This document shows, in pieces, positions 51,456-63,375 of a stretch of DNA of 64,000 nt. Origin of the DNA: Hemicentrotus pulcherrimus (Eukaryota > Echinodermata > Echinoidea > Camarodonta > Strongylocentrotidae). The position numbers and the translations under genes are program-made. The stretch covers positions 181,411 through 245,410 of the forward strand of contig BEXV01000134.1 in NCBI GenBank assembly GCA_003118195.1, read 5' to 3'. Under the pieces are notes generated by a model, which searched no databases, was not told where the DNA came from, and saw nothing but the letters and a program-made list of their open reading frames with translations. Position 1 is the first letter of the stretch. Each line of letters opens with the position of its first letter.

Positions 51456-52132
51456 TTCTGCTTTAATTGTAGAGCGCTTAGAGACTTCTGACAAAGTAAG
51501 TGTAAGGCGCTATACAAGCACTGTAATTATTATTATTATTATTACAGGTCATAAGAAGAGAGAGCGGGAGATTTAAGAGCTATAACGTTAAATATATTTT
51601 GTAGCTCTTTCTTATTTCATAGTTAAAAGATAATGCACAATAATTCAAAATTTGTATTTCCTTCCGGCATTATTGTTTCTGTTTTCTATTTATCATTTCG
51701 AATTCAACGACACCTGCCCGAAAGGTCCTAGCTGTATTTCATGATTTGAATGAAATTATCTTTTGTAATAAGAGTCCCGAGGATGTCGATCGACCGATAC
51801 CGTAATAAACCGCTCTCAGCTTTTATACTCCTGCAAGAGTGATACAGGATAGAGATCTGATCTGAAAAAAAAATAAGAATTCACCCTCTGAAAAATATTC
51901 TCCACATCTGACAAATGCTGAAAAGTGTGTCACAATAATCCTGTCTCAACTACAAAACACATGTTTCAATATGGTTGGAGAATCCTCTCAATGTATGAAA
52001 AAAAGGTAGGGTCATCTTTTATTAGGTGATCCTTGCCTAAAAGAAATGCTTTAGGGTGTTCGATTTGTTATCTGTCAGGTTCAAAATGCCATAAACACAG
52101 CTTGATTCGTTTTTGACGAGCATGGAAACAAA

Positions 52133-52229
52133 AATAAGAGAGAGGGGTAAAAAGCTTGGGGAGAGGAGAGAGGGATGGAGAGAGAGAGAGAGCGAGAGAG
52201 GGAGAGAAAGAGAGTGAGAGAGAGAGAGA

Positions 52230-52261
<32 letters not shown>

Positions 52262-52285
52262 TGGAGAGAGAGACAGTCAGACAGA
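52133..52285. repeat. GA-rich microsatellite
   Basis: (GA)n with short interruptions. It is the reverse complement in type of the CT tract about 0.8 kb upstream, so the two could pair in the pre-mRNA. Confidence 0.93.
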
Positions 52286-52724
52286 CATTATAGGCAGAGA
52301 GTGAATGAGGGTTTGTTAGGATCTTCACATCAAGAGTAGATCTCTTGACAGACAAGGTTACAATCATTTCGATGCATCTATAGAAAATGTGTTTGAAACA
52401 GCAATATATATACATATATCCCTCCCTCTCTTACGCTGTATATGATTATCTGTTTTTATTATGTGATATAGGTATTAATAATTGTTTGGTTATTTATTTT
52501 GGCTTTTTCAGTAGCAATGGAACCCGAAATTTGTATGTTTTAAAAAAATATACACCAAGAAAATAAAATCTGAATCGTAAGACAGCCTATATTGAGATCA
52601 GGGAATTGTATTGTTTTCGTTCATAAGCAAGACCCCTTTTAAAGGTGAATTTAAGGCCATAAATCTTAGTTTTTGTAAAGATTTTGCTCCTTAATAGTTA
52701 ATATTTCGTCTATTCATCTACTAG

Positions 52725-52873
52725 TGATTAGGCCTGAAGTTTCGGCAATCGAAATGACATTTATCACAATGAGAGCGATACCTGTAGAGGAAAGCGATAA
52801 AAAGAACATCAGACAAATCTCCATTTCAAAATCTGACAGTGAAAGTAGAAAGAGAGAGCACAAGAAGCCCTAA
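52725..52873 (+). CDS. Possible alternative terminal exon of the GPI-type gene (soluble form)
   Basis: An acceptor-like TTCATCTACTAG is followed by a frame that is open in the phase supplied by exon 3 for 48 codons. It encodes a charged, cysteine-free tail with segments such as PVEESDKKNIRQISISK and ends SRKREHKKP then TAA. AATAAA overlaps the end (52873-52878), as expected for a short last exon. Using it would replace the hydrophobic GPI-type tail with a soluble basic one. The composition resembles exons 2 and 3. A chance frame of this length remains possible, and the pyrimidine tract is only moderate. Confidence 0.38.
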
Positions 52874-53770
52874 ATAAAATCTCATCTGCAATTTTAAAGC
52901 TTGAGATTTTGAGTAGGAGACTGAGTTAGTGTTTACCCTCCCCCGTCTATGTGCTTTCTCTTCATTCCCTGTCGTCATTTTAGAACAAACCTAACAGACA
53001 GTCTCTACTCCTTATAGCAGACCAATAAATGTTTGTTCGCTAGATGAAGGTAATAATCTTTCTTGTCTTTAAAAGTATGTTAAGAGTGTAGATGGAATGG
53101 CATGTCAATACGCCAATCTGCTAGGAGCTGACTTTTGTAGTTTTTAATTTCCTGTGCGTCTTTGAATCTTCCTACCCGTGGGTGGGTTGGGGGCGCTGTT
53201 GTTTGTTGAAAGATCAGGCTTGAAACGCAAACACTGAACATTATTAGCTGATTTTCGGGATATTCCAATCGCTAGTACGTGGTCGAAAATAAGCAAATAG
53301 ATGATATGTAAGCTTAATTTAGGATATTATACAACGTTGTCAAAAATACAGTTTCTGGTAAGATTGTTGAACTTTAGGATGCGTTCATGCTGATGTAACA
53401 GCTTTATAAAATAGCGTATGATTTACGTCAACATGTTAATGAAAATGGTTAAAGTTACAGTTTTGTTCTAATAAGCTTGATTTAGAATGGTTTTTGACAT
53501 GTTTGATGCTACTTGACATTATAATCTAAGCTGTCATCCCGAATTTAAATATCAAGTTCTTCAAATTCATTTATATATTTTAAAAAGAAATTTCAACAAC
53601 AATTTGTTTAGTCTTACTTTTCATTACAAAATGATGACAACATCCAGACTTCCAAAAATGAATTTCAGTAACTGCTTTAATATAGTTTTACTTATGATTG
53701 CACCAAAGTGATAATTTTTCCAAAGAAGAGGTGAGAATGAAAGGAATTGAACCTTCTTCCATATGGCATA

Positions 53771-53910
53771 CCTCAGTCACACCGGAAAAACCTGTTTTCA
53801 AATCTACAGATGTTTTTCTTTTATTGTTAATGTGCGTCTCTATACAATTTGTATAAAGACGCACTGTAATTGCTGTTTGTCTTCGGTAGTGTAGTCGGTG
53901 TGACTAGGGG
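53771..53910. mobile_element. 140-bp MITE with ACTCAGTCACACCG-type ends
   Basis: The left end CCTCAGTCACACCGG and the right end CGGTGTGACTAGGGG are imperfect inverted repeats. Inside is an almost perfect hairpin (53832-53864, arms GTGCGTCTCTATACAA-like, one mismatch). No coding capacity. It lies in intron 3 of the GPI-type gene. Confidence 0.6.
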
Positions 53911-54458
53911 ATCCCTATAGTATTTACATTTTGTCCACCGAAATAGGCAGATGACTACCCCCTCCCCCATTAAATGTAAGGACATACGTTAGGACACAGA
54001 CCTGTCTGACCTGGATAATAATATGTGTTTTCTCTTCTCATTGGTCTACACCCTCCCGGCCTCCCCTTGCCAATGGACTTGTTAATTTGCATTTTATCAA
54101 CCGAATAAGGCCGATGCACCCCCCTCCCCCAAGATACCGGAAATCCATAAGCGCCAGGACATACGCTACGCCAGAGATTCCCTTGGACAATCAGATCTCT
54201 TCATCTTCTTCCCTATGAGTGACCGCAGTGAAGAGCTGATTATTCTGTTCATTTTGAAGGAGATCGGCGTAAGGTGACATGCAGTTTTCACCTTTAAGGT
54301 TAAATAATCCCATCTGTTAAAAGACAGAAGGGCATTAACTCTGAATGACGTGGGTTAATTCACTTCTCGCTCTGAAAATAGTGACGATAAGTCTAATTAT
54401 TACAATATATAACTAAAATGTTGAAACTTAACGCCAATCCGCCATTTTCTCTCACTAG

Positions 54459-54527
54459 GAATGCCTACAACGTCTAGTACAAACCAATCTGGAGATGGAA
54501 GTGGATCCGCAGTAAGTCATTTATACG
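54459..54527 (+). CDS. Exon 4 of cysteine-free GPI-type secreted protein: linker and likely omega site
   Basis: Acceptor TTTTCTCTCACTAG and donor G|GTGAGT, phase 1. It encodes R256 (with exon 3) to Y278: Thr/Ser-rich, a sequon NQS at 264-266, then GDGSGSA. Small residues here (for example Ser/Gly at about 266-272) are plausible attachment sites for a GPI anchor, followed by a polar spacer. A second, perfect donor GTAAGT lies 16 bases upstream (exon end 54511). It would change the frame in exon 5 to a nine-codon soluble tail including the stop. Confidence 0.65.
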
Positions 54528-55104
54528 GTGAGTATAAATATTTTTAAAAAAAGGGGGGGGGGGAGGTCTTCAGAAATGGGCGTTTTTCCATTGATAAAAT
54601 TGATTGACTATAACAAACAAGGTAACAATAAGACAATCATTCAAATCTATTTGGAATCAGAACTGTAGGGCATGAATAATTAATATATTAATAATGCGCA
54701 CGTATTCACGTGATTACGCTTTTGGATTGAATTGTTTGCCTTATTATTAGTTAAAGTGAAAAGTCTTGTAGATCAGAAATCTGTTGTTTATGAGTTTATA
54801 GTGGAGATTAATATGCAATTATGATGCATTATTGCAAAGTAATATTTTTGCCCTTTTTTACTGTTTATTTTAACATTAAAGCTTACCTGCATCAATCTGA
54901 AGGCCATAGTAAAATAATTGCTATACATTTTGATAAATTTACTTAAATTACCCTAATTTATTTTGTCTTTTATGAAACACTGTTTCATTTCAGAGCTACT
55001 TTTCGCTATTTGTGATTACTTTGTCTGTTATTATATTGTATTAATGTTATTGCCTTATGCTAATATAAAATTGTCCCATTTTCTCTTATTTTGCTACTCC
55101 TCAG
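54528..55104. other. Intron 4
   Basis: A 577-bp AT-rich intron. It ends with a pyrimidine-rich acceptor TTGCTACTCCTCAG. No element was recognised. Confidence 0.6.
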
Positions 55105-55169
55105 GAACTACTCATTGGACTTTTGCACTAGCTTCTTTCTTATCTCTTGCAATCCATGTTTTATTGTAA
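55105..55169 (+). CDS. Exon 5 of cysteine-free GPI-type secreted protein: hydrophobic C-terminus
   Basis: It encodes G279 (with exon 4) to L299, reading GTTHWTFALASFLSLAIHVLL, then TAA. A run of about 17 mostly hydrophobic residues that reaches the very end, with no cytoplasmic charge, is the usual shape of a GPI-attachment signal. A plain membrane anchor is less likely. Together with the exon 1 signal peptide this defines a cell-surface protein of about 270 residues after both ends are removed. No polyadenylation signal stands close to the stop. The nearest clear AATAAA downstream is near 56893. Confidence 0.68.
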
Positions 55170-56550
55170 TTCCTGAGCATGAAAAGCACCATCCATTCCA
55201 GAGACAGACACATTCAAGCGTATGTAACGTTCAGTATATAGGGAGAGTGGAGCGAGTATAATCATCAAACCCATGGCGTGGAAGAGAGGAAGATCTGAAG
55301 ACATTCCAGCTCCATGTTCAAAAGAAACCACATCTGGGCTTAGACTGACTATAAAGTATCGTCATCTAAGTCGCTGGAGATGCCTTGCCAGGTTCGGGTG
55401 ACGATATATTGCCAGGGAAGCCTTTATCCTCAAAGGGATTGGTAGAACGATGGATACCTCAGAATGTACTATGACTCTCCTGTAAATATCTTCGGGTGAG
55501 GATGTGCAGACGATACGGGAATGATTTCACCTTCGCAAGATGGCCTATTTTCGTGTAATGCATCAATCATGGCGGAATTAATGGCGTCCAATCTGATCTC
55601 TAGGTTCAAGATCTTGTTAACATCGAGTGAAAATGAGAACCTTTCGTTTTTAAGTTGTGCTACCCTTACACGATTATCTGAAAATAGATTGCCTCTCTGA
55701 CCCCAGTAGCAAAATGACACGAATTCATGATGACCTTTTATTCCTGTCTGACGTTTCGAAGAAACGTTTTTATGAGCATTAGCAACAGTAACGGTTCGAC
55801 AAAAGGGGTGCTGTTGCAGCTCTCATGTCATGCAACACGGTGCTTAATGCTGAAAGACAGTGAATAGAAGGCTTGATCACAGAAGGAGTGTACAAAATTA
55901 CCTTTTAGAGATATTAACAAAACAAAAAAACTGTCATAAATGCAAGAATTACGCAATTTTTTTAATTTCTCAACCATTCAATCACTGTGTTACCAGTGTT
56001 TGTATATCATATATACACTGTATATTATAGATTAAGTGAACCCCTTGGCACCTTTCTTCCCCACTCATGGCCGTACAGCAAATTAACTGCAGACCTGTAA
56101 CTATTATCCCTCAGATGATTGTCCTTGCAGAAAGCAGTCCGGAAGATAGTTGTGCGGGGATGGTGGTCCGGGGATGGTGGTCCTAGCTCCGTGAAGACGT
56201 ATAGAAAGGGTCGATCCTATCTACATTATCTCCTTTAAACATACAGATAGAAATGGCTTCAGCGCGCGATTTTTAATATCACTTTCAGGGCAAGAAATTT
56301 GTCAATGTTGTATTGTACACTTTAATATATCTTTCGTATTCAGTAATTGATTTTGAAGAGTAAATTTCAAGATCGTTTTATTCTTTAAATGCAGACGAGC
56401 GAAAATCCACTCTTTTGGATGTTATATCACTGGCATCATGTTGTTTTGGAATAGAATTCATACAAATTATTGTGGAATCCACTCCGAAATGAGTGGTTGA
56501 TGATTCATCTAAGAATGGATTCCACTAGTTTGATAGTGGATTTCCACTCC
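55170..56550. other. 3' untranslated or intergenic DNA after the GPI-type gene
   Basis: The length of the 3' UTR cannot be fixed: the next AATAAA is at about 56893. A short cluster of GTGGAATCCACT-type inverted words lies at about 56470-56550. Confidence 0.45.
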
Positions 56551-56700
56551 TGGGTCCCGTAACAAAAAGCTTTGCAATCAATTCCTGATTTGAAACAACG
56601 ATTCTGATTGGTTAATGTTTAACCTTTTCAACTGTATGTCCATGCAACGATGATCTTGATTGGACATTACCAATGATTACAATTTTTGTGTTACAGGGCA
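56551..56700. mobile_element. Degenerate MITE with GGGTCCCGTAACA-type ends
   Basis: The left end starts GGGTCCCGTAACAAAAAG and the right end finishes TTTTTGTGTTACAGGGCA, an imperfect inverted pair. Inner words CAATCA/TGATTAC and TTCTGATTGG/CTTGATTGG also repeat. About 150 bp, with no open frame. Confidence 0.55.
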
Positions 56701-58435
56701 ATGTAGTTGGTGAATGTTATCACGCTATACGTTGTAACACAACTTTTAAACAAGACTTAGTGTTAGCATCTCATCATTACACCTTGACAAGTCAATTATT
56801 GTGTAATTAATGGAGTTATGGTATGAATAATTCAAATCATTCAAATGAATGTCTGAAGTGTATCAATAGCATGGCTCATAATCAATTTGTGAAATAAAAT
56901 TATAATGAATATATGTTTTGTATTTCTATAGTCCATTTCTCGTTTCAGAACCCGCACAAAATGAGCACCAGTGTATATTCTATCTACTTATTACTACGTG
57001 TTTTGTACGAAACGCCTTGGTCACTAAACGTATTTCTGCTAATGATGTTGTATACTGTATACTTAATACGTGTAGTCATAATATGCAGTTTATTTAAGCT
57101 GCATGATTTCTTGAGAGTTGAGATAATGTTTTCCAAGGCAAACAAAGTTGCGGACTCTCAATAATTCCCCACAATAGAAAGATCCATTTTTAAAAACCCA
57201 ATTTTCAATTTTTCTTTATACATGATAGTACCTTGACCTATATACATTAAAAGAATGTACTTGACTCAACCCTACGAGTCGGGTTTACTAGTGCCATAAA
57301 ATCACACAGTACAGACTCAGTTACTAACGGACTTATCAGCTTAGTACTAACAACTGACATGACTGACTAATCATGAATTGCAACAAAATAATACCCTCTC
57401 ATTATCAGAATAATTGAAAAAGTACCAATACATTTACATAATATTCCAACGTGTTCTCGTTTTCCTTTGAATTCTCAATTCGATACAAATTAAGCTTATT
57501 CTTACATCTCCCACCATGAACGAATAAATGACCATTTTGTTTTCGATCAAGAAATATAAATAACCTAAAAGTGAGTTTGGTATTATTATATTATTATTAG
57601 TATTAATTATTCCGGCCAATTGTGAAGTTACTGTGGCGACTACTGGTCAAGGAAGGAAAATCCATGTTGACCAAGGGGCCACGATGCCGAAGAAAAAAAA
57701 TACCATTAAGTCTCGAGACCAATTTCCATTCATTTTCTCTCACTAGTCTTGTTTACTTTCTTTCTCTTTCTATGACGTACTGTATCATTATTCTCACTGA
57801 CTGATCACCACCGACCGACGTCCAGATTACAATCGTTCCAAACAAACTAGATAGAAATTAAGCCCCAACAAAAGACGTTGAATGTTTGAAAGGCAAAACC
57901 ATAAACGTAGAGCATGTATTGACAGTGGCAAAATTAGCAAATTCAAACCCTCATTGCACTCGTGGCCGATTTAACTTGGACTTAAACTCGCTATAACCCC
58001 TGCACACCCTGATATTTTCCTATCGTGTAAAATACTACCAGAAAGTTTTTGCTAAATAAACTTTTTCTTATTAGGCTAGCGTTTGGATTTGTGTCTGTTA
58101 TTATAAGCCTTGGATTTTATGTTCTTAATGAAATTATAGATAACATGGTATTGCAATGTGTTCTCAGAAAAGCAAGCTTTTTATTTATTGCACTGAACCC
58201 CTCTTTCAAACCCGGTACAAAGAAATATCTTGTAATTACAAGACATGTAAATAAAGATGAATTATATACTTATTGTAGTTAGATATAGCATGCTATACAT
58301 CGGATTTATATATCATCTTATTGCTGTTATGTAACATCCGAATATGCGGTTCCGAAAGATCTTTTAAAAACGTCAGACACTGTGTTTTCTCGTTGACTAT
58401 TTTTCTTTCTCAACATGTACAGGCTACCTTATCAT
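56701..58435. other. Intergenic DNA, weak open frames only
   Basis: A candidate AATAAA is at about 56893. A short coding-looking stretch at about 57615-57750 (containing CEVTVATTGQGRK) lacks good splice sites and I do not call it. Confidence 0.45.
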
Positions 58436-58531
58436 AAAGGCACTAATCCTGCTTTAGTGACCACCTGTCTACAAAGACCACTTATTGTGTTTCCATTGGC
58501 CCGTCGCTACAGACAGGTTTGACTGTATTTT
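58436..58531 (-). repeat. Remnant with an AGACAGGTTTGACTGTA end
   Basis: GACCACCTGTCTACAAAGACC is followed by GTCGCTACAGACAGGTTTG and then ACTGTA. The words CTGTCTACA and GTCGCTACAGACAG form an internal inverted pair, giving a hairpin-like, transposon-end appearance. Only one end is visible, so this is a partial copy. Confidence 0.45.
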
Positions 58532-59322
58532 AAAAACAAGTAAAGACACAACAGTCATTTTCATGATTTTAAGGACGTTTGGAACGTGTTAAAAGAAATA
58601 TAACATATTTTGAGGTGGTTTTGCAGCAGTTTCACCCCAAGGATTTTTTTTATAGTACCTGAAAGATTCTTTGCTACGGTGTTCTTGAATGTCAAAAAAG
58701 CAAAAGAGAATGTCAAAAAATCAACAGTAAATCAAAAGAGAATATATTTGTAATGAGGAATCGTTGTATGATCGTGAAACATGTCATTTGAAATCAAATA
58801 TCTAGCTACGTTGATTACATGTCAGTTGATTTGATAGTAGTGTGTGTAATTCATATTAATAATGTAATTTGAAGATGTACATTAATGTCTATGAAAGCGT
58901 AACAAAAATCCTATTTTTATGCCCTTTCATATAATAATTGTCAAATTTTGGTATAACCACTGTTTGAAAGCTCATAACTGCCGTCGCTTTTTTTGTTTTT
59001 TTAAAATAAATATGGCTGTCTATAATTTCGTTTTATTCAGTCAGTAAATATTAATTTTGCTGATATAATGAGTGCTATTTCTCGTCAAAACTTGAATAGA
59101 ATCCCATCAATTATGTTCAATATATTATTGTTGTTTAAGATTGTCCTTCTGTTCCGTGCAGATGATTCGTACGATGAAACCAAGGTATGAAACAAGTAAT
59201 CTTTTTTTCGTAGAGATCGATGTACAAAACCTGGATTTTAGTGTAGCGCCCTCTTATTGGACTTGGTAAGACCAATTCTTAACATTTATTATGCCATCAA
59301 AACAATCTCCCTGTGCCACATT

Positions 59323-59429
59323 GGCCTGAATTCACAAAGAGGTTTGTACAGAAAAAAACGCGTCGAAACGCGTCATATGACGCACATAAACCTAGGTTTG
59401 TCGACAAACCTCCTTTGTAAATTCGGGCC
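59323..59429. mobile_element. 107-bp hairpin MITE
   Basis: The left end GGCCTGAATTCACAAAGAGG and the reverse complement of the right end (GGCCCGAATTTACAAAGGAGG) match with two substitutions and one extra base. Both continue into GTTTGT. A GTTTGTCGACAAAC palindrome lies just inside the right end and the centre is CG-rich (ACGCGTC repeated). ATT flanks both sides and may be the target duplication. It could fold almost end to end. Confidence 0.68.
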
Positions 59430-59769
59430 ATTTTGTTTTTCATTGGATAGATATTATATACCATAGGCATTAAGGTTACTTTACCGTTCGAGTAAAGCAT
59501 ATACTATACCTGTGTTAAAGGGTTGTCATGGAGCTAATCAAGAACCAAAATGGGTAACCTTGCACAAAATAGCAATCCCTCTACTGGTTTGTTTTGTGCA
59601 AACATGCACGTGTGACAAACAAGCGAGCGCACAGAGAGGCGAAGAAAGCGTTAACCCGCAATGAATTACTTAGTATTTCAAATCACAATTTTATTTGAAG
59701 TGCTGGGAGCCAAGTAGGCTGGGTTAGGTGACGTTACTTTTATAATTATCTAAAGCACCTTGTGGTTCC

Positions 59770-59890
59770 TTCAGTTGATTTTCAATCGAGAGGTTAGGGG
59801 TTCAAATCCAACCCGGTATGGAATGGACAATGTATTTTGTCTACTAGTGCGTCCCTCTGGACCCAAGCCAAACAAGACGTGATGACAATG
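59770..59890 (+). mobile_element. SINE-like Pol III repeat fragment
   Basis: A B-box GGTTCAAATCC lies at 59799-59809, preceded by a decayed tRNA-like part. It is followed by ACCCGGTATGGAATGG and CTACTAGTGCGTCCCTCTGG. The layout suits a tRNA-derived SINE; the A-box is not clear. Confidence 0.45.
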
Positions 59891-61267
59891 TAGTTAAGTG
59901 CTATAGTTTATTCCTTTAAAAAACAGATATTCGTGCCTCGGCTGATAATTACTATTAATTATTATTGACCGCTTCGATAATTCATGTAAAATTTGACATT
60001 TTGATTAGTAATCTTTCACGTCACTGAACATGACGAACCGAAATCTAAAAATACAATCAACTGTTTTCAAATTCAGATAATCATGAAACGTTAGTTTAAT
60101 AAACTGTTTTGACTTAATTGCATTCTATATTTGGAGATCAGATTTTATTTATGAACCCTTTTTTAATGATATTGACAGTCATATTCTGGAAGAGAATAAT
60201 GACGATCAACTCACGGGGTTACGCACTTATGCTTTTGTATAACACATCAATATTTCGTTGCACTTTCTGAACATACCAATGTGGTCGATTTGAACTTAAT
60301 GTAATAATTTTTCTTATTTTCTGTAAAAAAAACTTTTTTTTTCTAACGTAGAATATTTGATCTATCTCATTACTGAATATGCAATGCTTCAGTCACACAT
60401 TATATTGCATGTTATTTTTTAACACTGAAGGAAAATAGTTTAGGCCGTTTAGAAATGTCTTTAACGCAGCAGTGTAGGTATAAGTGGAACGGGATTATGG
60501 GGCACATGCCCTATCCCCCTCAATAAAATTAAGAAGAAAATTGGAAAATAAGAAATTAGAGAGAAAGAGGGAGGGAAGGTGGAGGGAAAGGCATTGTGGA
60601 AAGAGTATGATACAACTCCTTGCAACACTCTCCCCCCCCCCGATTGTATGGAATTCCATCCTCATAATATTACCAGTGCCCCCCTGAGCCCAGTGCCTCC
60701 CTTTCCCCTTAATGACCAGACTCACAGAATGACACTGCGTGGATAGCATGAATCAATCACTATTCCGATAAAAAGCAGATCTTATCGAGATGATTTTTAA
60801 TTTTGTATTTTGCAGTGATATTTATATATTTAGTTTAATTTTCTTAACCAGTTTGTTTTCATGTGTATATTTCTATTTCTTTGTAATTAGGATTTTTTCT
60901 TGAAATGTGTTTTCTTTTTGTTATTATCTTCTTATACAAAATTACTTCACTTAGATTTCATTACGTGTATTTTGAAGAAAATAACTTCTATATATTTGAG
61001 TCTGAGTGCAACTTGATTGATGTAAATTATGTTTGTACAATTTGATAAATGTAAGATATATACATGTACTCGAAATGCTGGTTATATTTTACGAGTGAAA
61101 AAATGTTATGAATAAATGTGAATACTTTGACAAGCTATTCGTTTATTCCGTTATTAAAAGACCATCAGGAATTCATAACTCTGTGCATTCACCATGAAGG
61201 TAGTCCTGAAAAGGACTGTTGCGTTTGAAAGGGGATATAGACATCTCTTGATTGTTTCATGACCCCT
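59891..61267. other. Intergenic DNA, no supported gene
   Basis: AT-rich sequence. Open frames at about 60484-60749 cross a C run and GA-rich sequence and look like chance. An AATAAA at about 61112 cannot be linked to a gene. Confidence 0.5.
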
Positions 61268-61725
61268 TTTTATTTTATTTTGATACAGATAATTTCATTA
61301 AATGTAGTAAAATGCCCCCTTTTTGTTAATATGGCAAGGGGTTAGCCCGTCATTTTTGCCCAAAAATTATGGATTTTCAAAAAGGTCTTTTTTCATATCT
61401 TTTCATCTCTAGAAGTATTATGATCCCTGGTTCATCAAACCATTTAATTGAAGATAATTTCATGAAATGGACCAAAATCCCCTTTTTGACAAAAAAGGGG
61501 TATGCCCATCACTTTTGGCCAAAATTTAAGGACTTTCAAATAGGCTTTTGTTTATTGATCTTTTCATCTCTAGAAGGTGTATATGATCCCTGTTTTAATA
61601 ACGAAACCATGTTATTGTGCATAATTTCATGAAATGGACAAAATGCCCCACTTTTTGACAAAACTGGCATCACTTTTGGCCCAAAATTATGGATTTTCAA
61701 AAAGGCCTTTTTTCTCTGAGAATAA
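61268..61725. repeat. ~160-bp tandem repeat, three diverged copies
   Basis: Each unit has the order: CCCC(C/A)TTTTTG, then TCA(C/T)TTTTG(G/C)CC, then a GGATTTTCAAAAAGG-like word and a pyrimidine stretch. The first two units continue with CATCTCTAGAAG and ATGATCCCTG. The GGATTTTCAA word starts at 61371, 61530 and 61691, giving spacings of 159 and 161 bp. The third copy lacks the second half. The copies are diverged enough to be old. Confidence 0.82.
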
Positions 61726-63245
61726 CACGATACTCGAAGATAGTTTCGTTTTACGCCATTTCGCTGTTTTTGAATAATGACTGAAATCAAAAACTTTCTA
61801 AAATTTAAAGGAATTTATTGCAAACGAATCATTGACTGCAAGGAAGCAAGTGAAGCAACATACGCTGCAATAAATACATACAAGATATTTTGCAAAGATA
61901 TTAACTACATAACCTAATGACACATTTATGTTTACAAACATCTACACTATGGAAGAAATACATTATACATTGAATAAATAAAAGAATATACAAATATGTG
62001 AACGTTCACACTCTGAGGCCGCGTGAGGAGTTAACCTAGATGTTAAAACAAAGTGTCAGGCGACCATTTAAAATACGAGCGAGTGACAGAGTTATAATAA
62101 ACAGGTGTTAGAGTAACATTGTCACTCCTCATCCCTTTCAAATACTTCAGTTTTGAGAGTGCAGAGTAATTATTTGGAAGAATAGATATAAACATATGAT
62201 TTTAACATCCAAAGGTGATATGAGGCCATGCATGCAACAAGAATCTAGTTTTCCCCCAGACGATTCCACTGACGCAAGGATACGGTTTATTATTTAATGA
62301 TTTATAGATTAGAAAAATAACGATTACCTTCATGATATGTGATTATTTGTACAAATAATCTCTAAATTTCTATGTTTCCCATAATCTTTCCCATGTATTT
62401 GAAATTTACAAGGCTTCTACAGATATTGTGGATCTAATATAGTAGATTCCGGAAAACTTGACAAAGACTTATATAACTTCAACAACATTTTTTTAAACGC
62501 TTGTCACTGGCGAGAGAGCTGTGGACGAAGAGTTTGCAAATATGATTATCTTTTTTAATTCCATTTTGAATGTATGATATTGAAGCTTCAGCCTCACTTA
62601 GTATTATGCAGACAAGCAACTTATTTTTTTTTAAATGATTCAATCTATATTAGTCAAGTTCAATGTAACATAAAAACAAAGAGTAAAATGACGTTACAAA
62701 AATGAAAAAAAAAATGATAATGACTTGACAGGATGACCCATGAAAGCTGATAAGCTCATTTACAACCGGGTCCTATTAGAATAGTCAGTATTATTTTTTC
62801 CTTCATTCATTTTCAAAGATATACAATAATCGCAGGAAAATCAAGAAATATAAGCACAAACAAGATAAACTTCTAGATACTCTGAAAATGACAGCATAAA
62901 ATAATAACATTAATTACAGTCCTTAGGAAGTTAATCAATATTTGATCAATATTTATTTGTATTATATGTCTGATTTGGCAATTTGACACAGTGTTTAGTG
63001 AGGTTAAAGGATTGTATAGAAACTATTCACATATAGAAGCAGTAGAAAATGTAAAATAGTTTCCATTGTTTAAGTATTTATACACAATCAAATTTACCGT
63101 TTTATATTCCAAAGCGCAAATTGTTCGATCGAGGTGATTTTTTTTAAACGACTCTTTCAGCAAATACAATGTTTTTAAACCATGAACGATATTTGGGGGA
63201 CAAGGGCCTCCAGTTTGAAATTACTTCTGTTTTGTTGTATTATCC
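61726..63245. other. DNA downstream of the small heat-shock gene
   Basis: AT-rich sequence with no supported frame. Additional minus-strand AATAAA signals (near 62952, 62287 and 61814) could serve longer 3' untranslated regions of the small heat-shock transcript. Confidence 0.45.
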
Positions 63246-63251
63246 TTTATT
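63246..63251 (-). promoter_or_regulatory. Candidate polyadenylation signal of the small heat-shock gene
   Basis: AATAAA on the minus strand about 125 bases after the stop codon, the first such signal downstream of the coding exon. Further signals occur lower down, so the site actually used is not certain. Confidence 0.5.
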
Positions 63252-63375
63252 CCACGACACCAAGCAAGGCAATCGCAAAGCGGTCATCATGCATACTATT
63301 CAACAATTTTAATTTTAAAAATCTGAAATCTGCGAAGGCCATTATTTAAATATCTGGCGGACTATCTGATGTATT

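Larger units (their letters stand above)
51219..54458. other. Intron 3 of the GPI-type gene
   Basis: It holds CT-rich (51332-51455) and GA-rich (52133-52285) microsatellites, a possible alternative terminal exon at 52725-52873, and a 140-bp MITE at 53771-53910. No other convincing exon was seen. Confidence 0.6.

Noticed and set aside
56913..57164. 83-codon frame preceded by a TTTCAG acceptor-like site
   Set aside because: The acceptor lies inside the frame. The product is simply hydrophobic/AT-driven with no domain, and there is no partner exon.
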